This document shows positions 13,923 through 22,998 of a stretch of 37,566 nt of DNA, piece by piece. The position numbers and the translations under genes are program-made. The DNA is from Peptococcaceae bacterium (GTDB lineage: Bacteria; Bacillota; Peptococcia; Peptococcales; Peptococcaceae). Positions within the stretch are counted from its first letter, which is position 1. Each line of letters begins with the position of its first letter. The stretch covers positions 1 through 37,566 of the forward strand of contig JAFYPD010000092.1 of NCBI GenBank assembly GCA_017547685.1, read 5' to 3'. The notes beneath the pieces are model-generated. The model was not told the origin of the DNA. It did not search any database and saw only the letters and a list, made by a program, of their open reading frames with translations.

Positions 13923-16352
13923 CTATGCGCGCATGGCAGCGTTAAACTTTTCTTCCAGCACTGAAAAAATCTTATCATATTCTACGCTTACTTCTTCAAC
14001 GGTCAGAGTGCGGTCTGCCTGGAAGGTCAGCGCAAATGCGATGCTCTTATAGCCTTCTGCAATCTGGCCGCCCTGGTATACGTCGAAGATTTTCACGTCA
14101 TCCAGCAGTTCAGAACCAGCACCGCGGATTGCTTTTTCTAAATCGGATGCTGCCACATCTTCTGCTACTATCACAGCCATATCGCGGGTGGATGCAGGGA
14201 ATTTCGGCAGCGGTTTTACCTGTACAGCGCCGGTGCCCACAGCAACCAGTGTATCCACGCTGATTTCTGCGATATAAACACGGTCTTCCACGCCGTAGTT
14301 ATCGGCGATGGTTGGATGCAGCTCACCGAACACGCCGGCCTGCTGCCCGTTCACATACAGGTATGCAGCGCGGCCCGGATGGTAGATGCTGTTGTCTTTG
14401 CATGGCATATAGTCCACATCGGCAATTTTCAGCTCTTCCATCAGTTCTTCGATAACACCCTTCATGTAGTAGAAATCATAGTTGATGCCGCTCTGTCTCC
14501 AGGTAGTCAGCGATTTTCCTTTCATAGCGATGCCCAGCGTCCATCTTTCATCAGCCAGAGTATCCGGTTTCAGTTCACCTTCCAGCAGATAGATTTTCCC
14601 CAGCTCGAAAATGGCGATATCATCGTTGCGATGGTTGTGGTTGAACAGAACGGTTTTCAGTAACCCTGGCACAATGCTGGTACGCATATGGCCCTGTTCT
14701 TCCGATAACGGGTTCAGAATCGGAACGCTGTTGCGGCGGATATCGCCTTCCGGATACCCCAGCTTTTCATCGTTGTTTTTGTTGATGAAGCTGTAGTTCA
14801 TCACTTCGCACAGGCCTAACCCGGCCAGCTTGTTAATCACAGCATCACGCAGCTTCTGTGCCGGTGTTAACGTGCCGCGGCCGGATGTACCGTAAGGCAG
14901 AGTCTGCGGAATGGCATCATAGCCGTATACACGGGCAACTTCTTCAATTAAATCTTCCGGAATGGAGCAGTCTGGACGGTAGCCAGGCACTTCCACCACG
15001 ATGGCAGCGCCGTTATCGCTCACGATGCTGAAGTTTAAGCTGGTCAGGATTTCCTTGATTTTTTCATCTGTAATATCGGTACCCAGCAGGGCATTTACTT
15101 TTGCCAGCTGCAGTTCGATGGTGACTGCTTCATGCTTAGTCGGATAGTTATCGATTTCACCGCCGACTACCACACCGCCGCCAGTCAGCTGCATCAGCTG
15201 TGCGGCACGTTCTGCTGCAGTCAGTACGGTTTCCATGTTGATGCCTTTTTCAAAGCGGATAGATGCTTCCGAGCGCAGCCCCAGTTTTGTGGAGGTACGG
15301 CGCACCGATGTCGGCTGGAAGTAAGCGGATTCAATAAATACGTCTACAGTGCTGTCGGTTACTTCTGTGTTTTCGCCGCCCATGACACCGGCAACGGCTA
15401 CGGCTCTCGCACCGTCGCAGATCAACAGCATTTCATCGTTCAGCCGGCGCTCCTGGCTGTCCAGGGTCACAATTTTTTCATCGGCAGCAGCTTTGCGCAC
15501 GTTGATTCTGTGGTCTGCCAGTTCATGATAGTCGAATGCATGCAGCGGCTGCCCGTATTCCATCATCACATAGTTGGTCACGTCTACGATGTTGTTGATT
15601 GGACGCATGCCTGCGCACTGCAGCCGGTGCTGCAGCCAGAATGGAGATGGCTGTACTTTGATGCCGCGAATCATTTTACCGGCATAGCGGTGGCACAGCT
15701 CCGGCGCATCGATGGCAACGGTCATCAGACCGTTTACATCATCACTGTCGGAAGTATATTCAGGCTGCGGCAGACGCACTTCTTTGCCTAATAAAGCGCC
15801 GATTTCTTTGGCAATGTTCAGCACGCTCAGGCAGTCGGAACGGTTTGGCGTCAAATCCAGTTCCAGAATGTAGTCATCTAAGCCTAAAATTTCGGTGATT
15901 GGGGTACCCAGTACGGTGTCTTCCGGCAGTACCAGAATGCCGTCTTTCTGTTCCGGCGGAATCTGTTCCGGATCAATACCCAGTTCTTTTGCGGAGCAGA
16001 TCATCCCGTTGGATTCCACGCCGCGCAGTTTTGCTTTTTTGATTTTCACACCGCCAGGCAGTTCGGCGCCAACGGTTGCGAACGGAATTTTCTGCCCGGC
16101 AGCCACATTCGGCGCACCGCAGACTACCTGAATGTTGTTTTCACCGTCGGTGGTAACATGGCACAGATTGAGATGCGTATCCGGCACCGGGGTTTTGTCC
16201 AGCACCAGTGCTGCGATCACACCGCTTACCCCTTTATTGGTGGGGATGACATGTTCTACAGCCACACCGGCTCTTGTCATGACTTCTGCCAGCTGATCGG
16301 CAGACAGATCAATATCTACATATTCTTTTAACCAGTTATAAGAAACCTGCAT
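13923..16352 (-). CDS. pheT: Phenylalanine-tRNA ligase beta subunit
   Basis: The 809-aa protein is full length for the bacterial beta subunit. Domain order: N-terminal tRNA-binding OB fold (about 40-150, with HLNLCHVTTDGENNIQVVCG), the B3/4 editing domain (about 210-390, with GMRPINNIVDVTNYVMMEYG), B5 (about 405-475), the catalytic-like core, and a C-terminal FDX-ACB anticodon-binding domain (about 715-808, beginning LPKFPASTRDMAVIV). It pairs with PheS as an alpha2-beta2 enzyme that charges tRNA-Phe. GGGAGG precedes the ATG, and the gap to pheS is 15 bases, so it is under the same T-box control. Confidence 0.98.
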   Translation of the reverse strand: MQVSYNWLKEYVDIDLSADQLAEVMTRAGVAVEHVIPTNKGVSGVIAALVLDKTPVPDTHLNLCHVTTDGENNIQVVCGAPNVAAGQKIPFATVGAELPGGVKIKKAKLRGVESNGMICSAKELGIDPEQIPPEQKDGILVLPEDTVLGTPITEILGLDDYILELDLTPNRSDCLSVLNIAKEIGALLGKEVRLPQPEYTSDSDDVNGLMTVAIDAPELCHRYAGKMIRGIKVQPSPFWLQHRLQCAGMRPINNIVDVTNYVMMEYGQPLHAFDYHELADHRINVRKAAADEKIVTLDSQERRLNDEMLLICDGARAVAVAGVMGGENTEVTDSTVDVFIESAYFQPTSVRRTSTKLGLRSEASIRFEKGINMETVLTAAERAAQLMQLTGGGVVVGGEIDNYPTKHEAVTIELQLAKVNALLGTDITDEKIKEILTSLNFSIVSDNGAAIVVEVPGYRPDCSIPEDLIEEVARVYGYDAIPQTLPYGTSGRGTLTPAQKLRDAVINKLAGLGLCEVMNYSFINKNNDEKLGYPEGDIRRNSVPILNPLSEEQGHMRTSIVPGLLKTVLFNHNHRNDDIAIFELGKIYLLEGELKPDTLADERWTLGIAMKGKSLTTWRQSGINYDFYYMKGVIEELMEELKIADVDYMPCKDNSIYHPGRAAYLYVNGQQAGVFGELHPTIADNYGVEDRVYIAEISVDTLVAVGTGAVQVKPLPKFPASTRDMAVIVAEDVAASDLEKAIRGAGSELLDDVKIFDVYQGGQIAEGYKSIAFALTFQADRTLTVEEVSVEYDKIFSVLEEKFNAAMRA

Positions 16353-16367
16353 TGCTTCTACCTCCCA

Positions 16368-17390
16368 TTAAAACTGACGCAGAAAACGCAGATCGTTTTC
16401 ATACATCAGACGTAAGTCGTTGATACCGTATTTCAGCATAGCGATACGTTCCACCCCTAACCCGAACGCGAAACCGCTCACCTGTTCCGGGTCGTAGCCG
16501 CCGGCGCGCAGTACATTCGGATGTACCATACCGGCACCCAGAATTTCCAGCCAGCCGGTGTTGGAACACATACGGCAGCCTTCGCCATGGCACATGCAGC
16601 AGGAAATATCAATTTCCACGCTAGGTTCTGTGAACGGGAAGTAGCTCGGGCGCATACGGATTTTTGTGTCTTTGCCGAACATTTCCTGACAGAAGGATAA
16701 CAGCAGGCCGTTCAAATCGCTCATGCGAATATTTTTATCTACCAGCAGCCCTTCAATCTGATGGAACATTGGAGAGTGGGTTGCATCATCGTCTTTGCGG
16801 TATACTTTGCCGGGGCAGATGACTTTCACAGGCAGTTCGCCCTGTTTTGCCTCCATACTGTGTACCTGCACACCGGATGTCTGGGTGCGCAGCACGATTT
16901 CAGGGCTGATATAGAAGGTATCCTGCATATCACGGGCCGGATGGTCTTTCGGCAGGTTCAGCGCCTCAAAGTTATAGTAGTCGCTTTCAATTTCAGGCCC
17001 TTCTGCCACTTCAAACCCCAGGCCCATAAAAATCTGTTTCGCTTCTTCAATCACCATGGTGATTGGATGTTTTGTCCCATGGTTCACAGCACGGCCCGGC
17101 AGGGTGACATCCAGTGTTTCGGATGCCAGTTTTGCTTCCTGCAGCGCTGTTTTCATTTCTGCCATTTTGCGGTCCAGCACCTGATTGATTTCATCACGCA
17201 CTTCGTTCGCCAGCTGACCAACGACTGGACGTTCTTCTGCACTTAATTTCCCCATCCCTTTCAGAATGGTGGTCAGTTCCCCTTTTTTCCCCAGAAAGCG
17301 AACTTTCTGTTCGTTGAGATACTCCATACTGGTGGCTTCTTCTAAAGCCTGTACGGCAGCCTCTTTGATTTTGTTCAACTCGTCACGCAC
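16368..17390 (-). CDS. pheS: Phenylalanine-tRNA ligase alpha subunit
   Basis: The 340-aa catalytic subunit has an N-terminal coiled coil (1-90), then class II motif 2 in [19 protein letters not shown] and motif 3 in [15 protein letters not shown]. The Cys-rich insertion [12 protein letters not shown] before [13 protein letters not shown] is normal for this family. The start is a GTG 6-7 bases after AAGGAGG. It is the first gene of pheST and follows a T-box leader, so expression rises when uncharged tRNA-Phe accumulates. Confidence 0.98.
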   Translation of the reverse strand: MRDELNKIKEAAVQALEEATSMEYLNEQKVRFLGKKGELTTILKGMGKLSAEERPVVGQLANEVRDEINQVLDRKMAEMKTALQEAKLASETLDVTLPGRAVNHGTKHPITMVIEEAKQIFMGLGFEVAEGPEIESDYYNFEALNLPKDHPARDMQDTFYISPEIVLRTQTSGVQVHSMEAKQGELPVKVICPGKVYRKDDDATHSPMFHQIEGLLVDKNIRMSDLNGLLLSFCQEMFGKDTKIRMRPSYFPFTEPSVEIDISCCMCHGEGCRMCSNTGWLEILGAGMVHPNVLRAGGYDPEQVSGFAFGLGVERIAMLKYGINDLRLMYENDLRFLRQF

Positions 17391-17424
17391 AATTGTAACC
17401 TCCTTCAGATTAGAGCAAATATGC

Positions 17425-17697
17425 TCAGAAAAAAGAAAAGACCTCCGTCACAAAGGGACGAAGGTCTGATTTCGCGGTACCACCCTAATTTACCGGCTGC
17501 ACAGCATACCGGCACTCTCAAGCCGTTAACGCCGGCATACGTTCCGCTTACCCATTCTATTTTTACAGAACTTCAGCCGGAATGCTCCGAGGCGAACCCG
17601 TTCACGTTTACCAGTACAGGGCTTGCAGCCAGTGACCCTGCTCTCTGTGACTGCCTATCTGTGACGGCTCCTCATCTACACAAATGATATTGTTACT
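17425..17697 (-). promoter_or_regulatory. T-box leader of pheST
   Basis: The minus strand contains the T-box core AGGGTGGTACCGCG (17486-17473), followed by a terminator hairpin AGACCTTCGTC/GACGGAGGTCT (17467-17439) and a T-rich tract. Upstream are a long Stem I region and a candidate TTC (Phe) specifier at 17596-17594 in the sequence GGGTTCGCC. Uncharged tRNA-Phe should pair with the specifier and the T-box to form the antiterminator. The specifier assignment is tentative; the T-box itself is certain. Confidence 0.95.
17439..17467 (-). terminator. T-box terminator hairpin
   Basis: AGACCT..CGTC and GACG..AGGTCT stem with a CCTTTGT loop, followed on the minus strand by TTTCTTTTTT. It lies between the T-box motif and the pheS ribosome site. 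Confidence 0.9.
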
Positions 17698-17704
17698 GCC
17701 AGAT

Positions 17705-17733
17705 ATTATAGCAAAAAGATGAATACATTGCAA
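17705..17733 (-). promoter_or_regulatory. Promoter of the pheST T-box transcript
   Basis: -35 TTGCAA (17733-17728), 17-bp spacer, -10 TATAAT (17710-17705). Transcription should begin near 17698. Confidence 0.8.
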
Positions 17734-17842
17734 GCAGAAATGTTGCCTGTCTGTTTCAATTCTGTTTCATATTCAAATACATTAAATAGAATATGAACTG
17801 CTTTTTCCGCAAAACAATCCATATTTCAGAGAAAACAAAAAA

Positions 17843-17870
17843 GAGAGAGCTCAGTCTCCTGAACTCTCTG
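17843..17870 (-). terminator. Terminator of the tRNA-Leu gene
   Basis: AGAGAG.TCAG and CTGA.CTCTCT stem followed on the minus strand by a run of T (17842-17835), directly after the tRNA 3' end. Confidence 0.8.
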
Positions 17871-17874
17871 GAAG

Positions 17875-17958
17875 TGCGGGCGAGAGGACTTGAACCTCCA
17901 CGAGATTGCTCCCACTAGAACCTGAATCTAGCGCGTCTGCCAATTCCGCCACGCCCGC
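17875..17958 (-). tRNA. tRNA-Leu (anticodon CAG)
   Basis: The acceptor stem GCGGGCG pairs with CGCCCGC, the D-arm is TGGCGGAATTGGCAGACGCG, and the anticodon stem CTAGA/TCTAG encloses TTCAGGT with anticodon CAG. It has a long class II variable arm and the T-arm GGAGGTTCAAGTCCTC. The length of 84 nt and the variable arm fit leucine. The terminal CCA is not encoded. Confidence 0.95.
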
Positions 17959-18024
17959 ATGTCGTTGACGACTTGATTATAATAACACGCTTTCTGACTC
18001 AGGTCAATACTTTTTTTAATTTTT

Positions 18025-18366
18025 TTATTTTTTCTTTTTATTTTTCCTGCCGGCTTTGGCCTGTGCCTGTTGCCGGCGCATTTTTTCTTCCTGTTTTCTG
18101 CGCTTTTCTGTATTTTCTGCAATAGCTTCAGCGTTGCGTTTATGGTAGTCGCGGTAGTACATATAACCGGCCAGCGCGCAGGATGCCAGCAGCATAACAC
18201 GGTAGAATACAAAGAAGGCTTCCCCGAAATGGCTGGCCCACCCCTGGTGTAAGCCCACTACCAGAAGCAGCGGCAGTAAGAACCACAGATGGCCGGCTGC
18301 TCTTGTCTGTGCAAATTTTAATCCTAGAAATGCTGCGAAAAATGCTAAGATGATATAGTCGAACAT
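18025..18366 (-). CDS. Small membrane protein with a Lys-rich cytosolic tail, 113 aa
   Basis: Two or three hydrophobic segments fill residues 3-70 (IILAFFAAFLGLKF; LWFLLPLLLVVGL; FYRVMLLASCALAGYMYY). A highly charged helix follows (KRNAEAIAENTEKRRKQEEK), ending in a Lys-rich tract (AGRKNKKKK). GGAGG precedes the ATG. The family is not recognised. It lies 23 bases downstream of the phosphodiester glycosidase gene and is probably co-transcribed with it. The Lys-rich end is encoded by an A/T-rich low-complexity stretch. Confidence 0.75.
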   Translation of the reverse strand: MFDYIILAFFAAFLGLKFAQTRAAGHLWFLLPLLLVVGLHQGWASHFGEAFFVFYRVMLLASCALAGYMYYRDYHKRNAEAIAENTEKRRKQEEKMRRQQAQAKAGRKNKKKK

Positions 18367-18389
18367 GCGGTCCTCCGTTTCAGCCCTGT

Positions 18390-20477
18390 TTATTCAGGCT
18401 GTGTAATGGTAATGGTTCGGGTATCGTTATCGTAGCTTACAACCAGGCCCAGGCCTTCTGCTGCAGCGCGCAGCGGAATCATGGTGCGGCCGTTGACAAT
18501 CTGTGAGGTGGTGTCGATGGTAACCTGTTCGCCGTTCACGTAAATGTTATCGGACAGAATCGGCATTTCCACCATATTGCCGTTAAAGGCAATATAGGTG
18601 GTCTGCAGCTCAGCATTCCAGTCTACCATGCCGTCCAGAGCCTCGGCAATAAACCGCACCGGAACCATGGTACGCCCGTTCACAATGGATGGTGCCACGT
18701 CCATAGGTACTGGCTGGTTGTTTTTCATCAGGGTTTTGCTGTCGATGGTCAGCTGAATCATATTGCCATCAGCAAATTTCAGTTTCAATGTGGATTCAAA
18801 TCCGTCGTAGGACGCTTTTACAATGCCGTCTTTGCTGCTGCCCAGCTGGCCGATGGTTAATAACCCATTGGCATCGATGGTGCCGTCAAAGCCTTCCACA
18901 CTCCATTCTAACGCGTTACCGTTCACTGGTTTTACGGTACCGTCTTTCAGTGTCACTTCTGCTTTCAGCTGATGGGTGCTGTCATCGATAAAGTTGCCTT
19001 CTGCCACGCTCAGCTTCAGCTGGCTGATGCCTTCTTTGCCGATAATGGTCACCGGCAGTGTGGTGCTGACGCTGCCGTTCACCGCTTTCAGGCTGGCTGT
19101 ACCTGCCTGTTTGGCTGTAAATTTGCCATTGCTCAGTGTGCCTAAGCCGTTCTCTTCGGTCAGTTCAATAGTATTCAGATTTTTCACAGGGTTATAGTAC
19201 TGGTCGTACGCACGGATGCTGTATGCGGCCGTTTCCCCGATTAATAAGGTTTCCGCCCCGGAAATGAAAATTCCTTTTACCTGCCCTGCCGGTGCCGTAG
19301 AGAAAACGCCAAGGCCTTCTACCACGCTGCGCTCGGAACCGTTCCGCTCCGGATCAATCACTCTCTCACGCTCGGTGGAGCCTAACGGACGGCTCACCAT
19401 GGCGGTAGACCCGCCGCCATCCAGGTTGACTGCTTTCCACACGCCAAGCTTGGTCATCAGCAGTGATAAATTGCCTAAGGTAATCCCTGCACTGTCAGAG
19501 GTGCGGCCTTCCACTGCTACAATATATACTTTCTTTCCGTCTTTCGAAATCCCTGCTGCTGTTCTGGCGCGCACACCGCCCAGCGCCGACAGGTCTTTTT
19601 TGTAGGATACCGGTTTTCCCTGGTCAACCAGCAGCGCATGGCCGCCGATAACCATCTGCCAGTCTTTCATTGGCGCGTAGGAGTAATCTATCTGGATGGA
19701 ATCACCCACGGCCACATTATTTTTCAGAAAGTCTGCTGCGTTTCCGTCACCGTGAAGAATATAGCAGCCTTCCGGCACAGCACTGTCGAAACCGCCGTCA
19801 AAAGCGACTTCAATGACGCGGTTGTTTTTCACCATCACTTCTGCCGGTGTGCCCACGTAGGAATCCATCCCGCGCTTGCTGCCGCCCCATATATCACTGT
19901 ACAGATGCAGCCGGCCCAGATGGCTGTGCAGCCCGGTGGTTTCCTCCCAGTAAAAGGTTTTGTTTAAGCCGGATAATCCATAGGTTTCTCCGTTTTTTGC
20001 TGTTACCTTCCCTTCAAAAGAGAATTCATCAATATAAGCGGTACCGCCGCCGGTGATGCCCAGGCAGTATACCCCCTTCAGATAGGACTGGGACGATACC
20101 AGTTCGCCGTCAATGACGGTGGTGCCAATGGGTGCCCCTTCTGCTTTTGTGTTATAGAAATCGCCGTTTACCATGGCCACTGCATCGGTGCGGCTGGCCA
20201 TAGCGGTTACGGTGGCACGCTGGGTAAACTGACCCTTGCCCGGCACCACTTCCAGCTGTACGTACGGGTCTGTCAGATCAATTTCCAGCACAGCGGCTTT
20301 CACTGCACCGTCTGAAATATCCCAGGTGTAATTTTTTAAGACAGCGCCGGATGTAATCGGCGATGAATCATGCATGGTCAGGGTGTTGGCGGCTGCTGCT
20401 GCAGGCATGCAGTTCATAAACAGCATAGCACCTGCCAGCACCAGACTGATAAATTTTTTTCTTCTTGTTTGTTTCAT
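18390..20477 (-). CDS. Secreted phosphodiester glycosidase (NAGPA domain) with C-terminal stalk repeats
   Basis: The 695-aa protein has a signal peptide (KKFISLVLAGAMLFMNCMPA). An NAGPA-type phosphodiester glycosidase domain covers about residues 75-400, with VAMVNGDFYN, ARTAAGISKDGK and the conserved AVNLDGGGSTAMV. Ig-like/Big-type repeats follow (about 405-570), and two copper-amine-oxidase-type stalk units close it (VNGRTMVPVRFIAEALDGMV and VNGRTMIPLRAAAEGLGLVV). NAGPA relatives cleave sugar-phosphodiester bonds, probably in cell-wall or teichoic/capsular polymers. The ATG at 20477 is used because GAGGAG lies within the upstream TTG-initiated extension. Negativicutes often carry such stalk domains on envelope proteins. 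Confidence 0.9.
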   Translation of the reverse strand: MKQTRRKKFISLVLAGAMLFMNCMPAAAAANTLTMHDSSPITSGAVLKNYTWDISDGAVKAAVLEIDLTDPYVQLEVVPGKGQFTQRATVTAMASRTDAVAMVNGDFYNTKAEGAPIGTTVIDGELVSSQSYLKGVYCLGITGGGTAYIDEFSFEGKVTAKNGETYGLSGLNKTFYWEETTGLHSHLGRLHLYSDIWGGSKRGMDSYVGTPAEVMVKNNRVIEVAFDGGFDSAVPEGCYILHGDGNAADFLKNNVAVGDSIQIDYSYAPMKDWQMVIGGHALLVDQGKPVSYKKDLSALGGVRARTAAGISKDGKKVYIVAVEGRTSDSAGITLGNLSLLMTKLGVWKAVNLDGGGSTAMVSRPLGSTERERVIDPERNGSERSVVEGLGVFSTAPAGQVKGIFISGAETLLIGETAAYSIRAYDQYYNPVKNLNTIELTEENGLGTLSNGKFTAKQAGTASLKAVNGSVSTTLPVTIIGKEGISQLKLSVAEGNFIDDSTHQLKAEVTLKDGTVKPVNGNALEWSVEGFDGTIDANGLLTIGQLGSSKDGIVKASYDGFESTLKLKFADGNMIQLTIDSKTLMKNNQPVPMDVAPSIVNGRTMVPVRFIAEALDGMVDWNAELQTTYIAFNGNMVEMPILSDNIYVNGEQVTIDTTSQIVNGRTMIPLRAAAEGLGLVVSYDNDTRTITITQPE

Positions 20478-20520
20478 TCCGTTCTGCTCCTCTCTCAACT
20501 GTCATTTCACACTGTTTTTT

Positions 20521-20549
20521 ATTATAACACTACAAATAGAATTTACCAA
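20521..20549 (-). promoter_or_regulatory. Promoter of the phosphodiester glycosidase gene
   Basis: -35 TTGGTA (20549-20544), 17-bp spacer, -10 TATAAT (20526-20521). Confidence 0.65.
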
Positions 20550-20651
20550 CCCTCAGATGATGGAAAATTTTCTTTCTGTAAAATATCACCTTCTCTGGAG
20601 ATTTTGCATACAGTAATATCATAGGTTTATGATTCAGAGAGAGGTGTTTTT

Positions 20652-20870
20652 ATGTCCAGATCCTATCGTATGGTCAAAAGCGGCTGGCTCTATCAGCCGC
20701 CGGCAAATCCGTTTGCCTCGGAAATCAGAATGATTCGCAAAGCGAAAAAATCCTGCTATCAGTTACAGCAGAATATTTCCAGCTCTATGCCGCCATTTCC
20801 TGCTCCGCCGCCGATTTCCATCAGGCTTTCTCCGCCGTTCCCGGTGGCAGGCCAGCAGCGGCGTGGCTGA
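20652..20870 (+). CDS. Hypothetical small protein, 72 aa, Pro-rich C-terminus
   Basis: An ATG follows AGAGAGGTG at good distance, and a plausible promoter (TTGCAT, then TATGAT) lies upstream, so expression is likely. The protein starts with a basic segment (MSRSYRMVKSGWLYQPPANP), has a helical middle and ends in a Pro/Ser-rich stretch (PPFPAPPPISIRLSPPFPVA). No family is recognised. It is isolated on the plus strand between two divergent minus-strand blocks. Confidence 0.45.
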   Translation: MSRSYRMVKSGWLYQPPANPFASEIRMIRKAKKSCYQLQQNISSSMPPFPAPPPISIRLSPPFPVAGQQRRG

Positions 20871-20991
20871 TATGTATTCCATTATCATAGATGGCAGCAG
20901 ACTGAAAAAAGTTGCAGAAATATGAGATAATTTTCAAAGTTTTTACATTTCATACAGCAGAACAGGCAGTTCGCTCCATGGTTTTCCCTCA

Positions 20992-21056
20992 AACCATGAC
21001 AAGAAAAGATACCGTTTTTGCCTCTGGCAATCACGGTATCTTTTCTTGTCATGGTT
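20992..21056. repeat. 23-bp perfect inverted repeat with an inner hairpin
   Basis: Arms AACCATGACAAGAAAAGATACCG (first bases 20992-21014, complement 21034-21056) flank a 19-base loop that itself contains TTGCC/GGCAA. It lies 12 bases past the stop of the coiled-coil protein gene. There is no T-run after the stem on either strand, so it is not a standard terminator. Confidence 0.7.
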
Positions 21057-21068
21057 CCGTTTAATATT

Positions 21069-21902
21069 TTATCGTCTGCTGCGCTGTAAGCCCTGATGAA
21101 CCCCCTGCCGTTCCAGTTTTTCCACAATGGCGGAAATATCTTTTCGGTCCTGCTGGATGACTTCCATCTGCTGTTCATAGATGGCAACAATCAGATTGGC
21201 CATCTCTTCTGTTTTATGCACAGTATCGGCATAAAGCTGCAGAGCATCTCTTGTTTTTTCCTCCAGGGTGGCCTGCGCAATCTGCTGTGCTTCTTTCAGC
21301 GATTCTTTCAATTCGGCTTCTCTGGCTTTGCGGTAGTTTTCAATCTCTTCGTCCAGACGCTGACGCAGCTCCTCTGCTTCTTTGCGCACAGCCTCCAGCA
21401 TTTTTTCTCCTTCTTTGCGCGCATCTTCCAGCACACCTTCCCGGCTGTCTTCCAGCTCTTTGCGCGCATTTTCCAGCTCCTGCCGGCGTTCTGTCAGTGT
21501 CATGTTCACAATTTCCTCGGCTTCCGCCTTCACTTTGGCATCGTAATTCTTTGCCTCGTTCATTATGCGTTCCGACTCTTTTTTCGCATCTTCCAGCGCA
21601 TTTTCCAGCGTGGAGGTACGCACCACCTCTGCCTCTGATACCATCTGACGTGCCTGCCATGCGGCATTTTTTAAAATCTGTTCTTTTGTCATCTGCACGG
21701 TGCTGATATCCAGCTCCATATGTTCTTCCAGATGCTGATCGGCACTGTGAAACACCAGTAAGTCGGCCAGCAGTGCCAGCAGTTCGTCCCGGTCTACCAG
21801 TATTTTGTCCTTCTGCAGCAAAGGAGATTTGCACGCTGTCTTGATGTAGTATTCGTAATCAGCCAGACGCCGACACATTTTTTTACTGAATTCTGCTTCC
21901 AT
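21069..21902 (-). CDS. Long coiled-coil protein, 277 aa
   Basis: From about residue 85 to 240 the sequence is an almost unbroken charged heptad-type coiled coil (EDAKKESERIMNEAKNYDAK; RKEAEELRQRLDEEIENYRK). The N-terminal 80 residues form a separate small domain. There is no signal peptide or membrane segment. It resembles DivIVA-like or ATP-synthase-b-like stalks only in its composition, so no function is assigned. It follows holA with 18 bases between and is probably co-transcribed. Confidence 0.8.
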   Translation of the reverse strand: MEAEFSKKMCRRLADYEYYIKTACKSPLLQKDKILVDRDELLALLADLLVFHSADQHLEEHMELDISTVQMTKEQILKNAAWQARQMVSEAEVVRTSTLENALEDAKKESERIMNEAKNYDAKVKAEAEEIVNMTLTERRQELENARKELEDSREGVLEDARKEGEKMLEAVRKEAEELRQRLDEEIENYRKAREAELKESLKEAQQIAQATLEEKTRDALQLYADTVHKTEEMANLIVAIYEQQMEVIQQDRKDISAIVEKLERQGVHQGLQRSRR

Positions 21903-21920
21903 ATTGATTCCTCCTGTTGC

Positions 21921-22943
21921 TTACATATAGCATAGCTCTATGACAAACTGCTCTAACAGTTCCTCCCCGCTGGACGCGGTGGACTTCAGCTCCACCTCAA
22001 TGAGCAGCAGCCGTTCCAGTGCAGTCATCAGCTGCAGCATGGAAAACCGCTCTGCCTGCCGCACACTTTTTTTGATGACAAAAGGATGCAGCTTTGTTTT
22101 TTCTTTGATCTGGCTTTCGTCGTACCCCTGGTTCCGGTACTCCTTCACCAGAATCAGATTGCGGAAATGCCGCACCAGAAACCCGATTACTTTAAACGGC
22201 GATTCGCCCAGATAAAACATATCTTTCAGTGTCTGCAATGCTTCACTGCCCTTTTTACTGCCGATACTGTCGGACAGTGCAAAAATATTGGCCTCTACGG
22301 TTCTGGTCACAATCTCCTGCACATGCTGCAGGGTAATCACCGGATCGTTTTCCTGATACAGCAGAAGCTTTTGCAGTTCCTGCTCCATAATCTGCAAATC
22401 AAAGCTGTTAATGGCGCTGAGATATTCCAGCGCCTGCCGGTCAATCCTGCGCCCGGCGGCTGCCACATAATCGACAATCCATTTTTCCAGCACCCTGCCT
22501 TTCAGCGGGGCGAATTCGACCTGCACCGCTTTTTCCTGCAGTTTTTTATTCAGCGTACCGGTTTTCGCCAGTGCGCCGTCGCCGCAGAAAATCAGACAGC
22601 ACTGCGGATTGGGCTGTTCCAGATAATCCAGCAGATACTGCAGGCTCGCCTGCCCGCTTTTGTCGCTTTTGGGAATGGATAGAAACGGCAGCGGCGCCTG
22701 TACAATCAGCAGACGACGCTCGGCCATAAACGGCAGATTCATGGCCATCTCGGCAATCTGTTTCGGCGTAGCGTCTGTTCCGGATAATACATCTTTGTTG
22801 AAATCCTCCAGCCCCGCCGGAAGCAGATGCTGTTCCATCGCTTTCATGGCCCGCTGCTGCAGAAGATGTTCCTCCCCGTAAAAGAAATAAATCTCATGGA
22901 CCTCTCCTTTATGCAATTGTTGAAGAAGAGTATGATAGTCCAT
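21921..22943 (-). CDS. holA: DNA polymerase III delta subunit
   Basis: The 340-aa protein has the family start DYHTLLQQLHKGEVHEIYFF with the conserved (Y/F)GEEHLL motif. It continues with AAA+-like domain features (LLIVQAPLPFL; CCLIFCGDGALAKTG) and a helical C-terminal collar domain (PFKVIGFLVRHFRNLILVKE). The delta subunit opens the sliding clamp within the clamp loader. AAAGGA precedes the ATG. The usual neighbour rpsT is not in this window; comEC lies upstream beyond the dacA-like gene, which is a common Firmicute arrangement of comEC and holA. Confidence 0.93.
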   Translation of the reverse strand: MDYHTLLQQLHKGEVHEIYFFYGEEHLLQQRAMKAMEQHLLPAGLEDFNKDVLSGTDATPKQIAEMAMNLPFMAERRLLIVQAPLPFLSIPKSDKSGQASLQYLLDYLEQPNPQCCLIFCGDGALAKTGTLNKKLQEKAVQVEFAPLKGRVLEKWIVDYVAAAGRRIDRQALEYLSAINSFDLQIMEQELQKLLLYQENDPVITLQHVQEIVTRTVEANIFALSDSIGSKKGSEALQTLKDMFYLGESPFKVIGFLVRHFRNLILVKEYRNQGYDESQIKEKTKLHPFVIKKSVRQAERFSMLQLMTALERLLLIEVELKSTASSGEELLEQFVIELCYM

Positions 22944-22998
22944 GAGATTTTCCTTTCTGCATCTGTCTTATGCTGATTAATTCTGTTACGATGACCTG

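Noticed and set aside
20885..21190. Open frame on the minus strand overlapping the coiled-coil protein gene
   Set aside because: It is out of frame with the well-supported coiled-coil gene and is generated partly by the inverted repeat at 20992-21056; no ribosome site.
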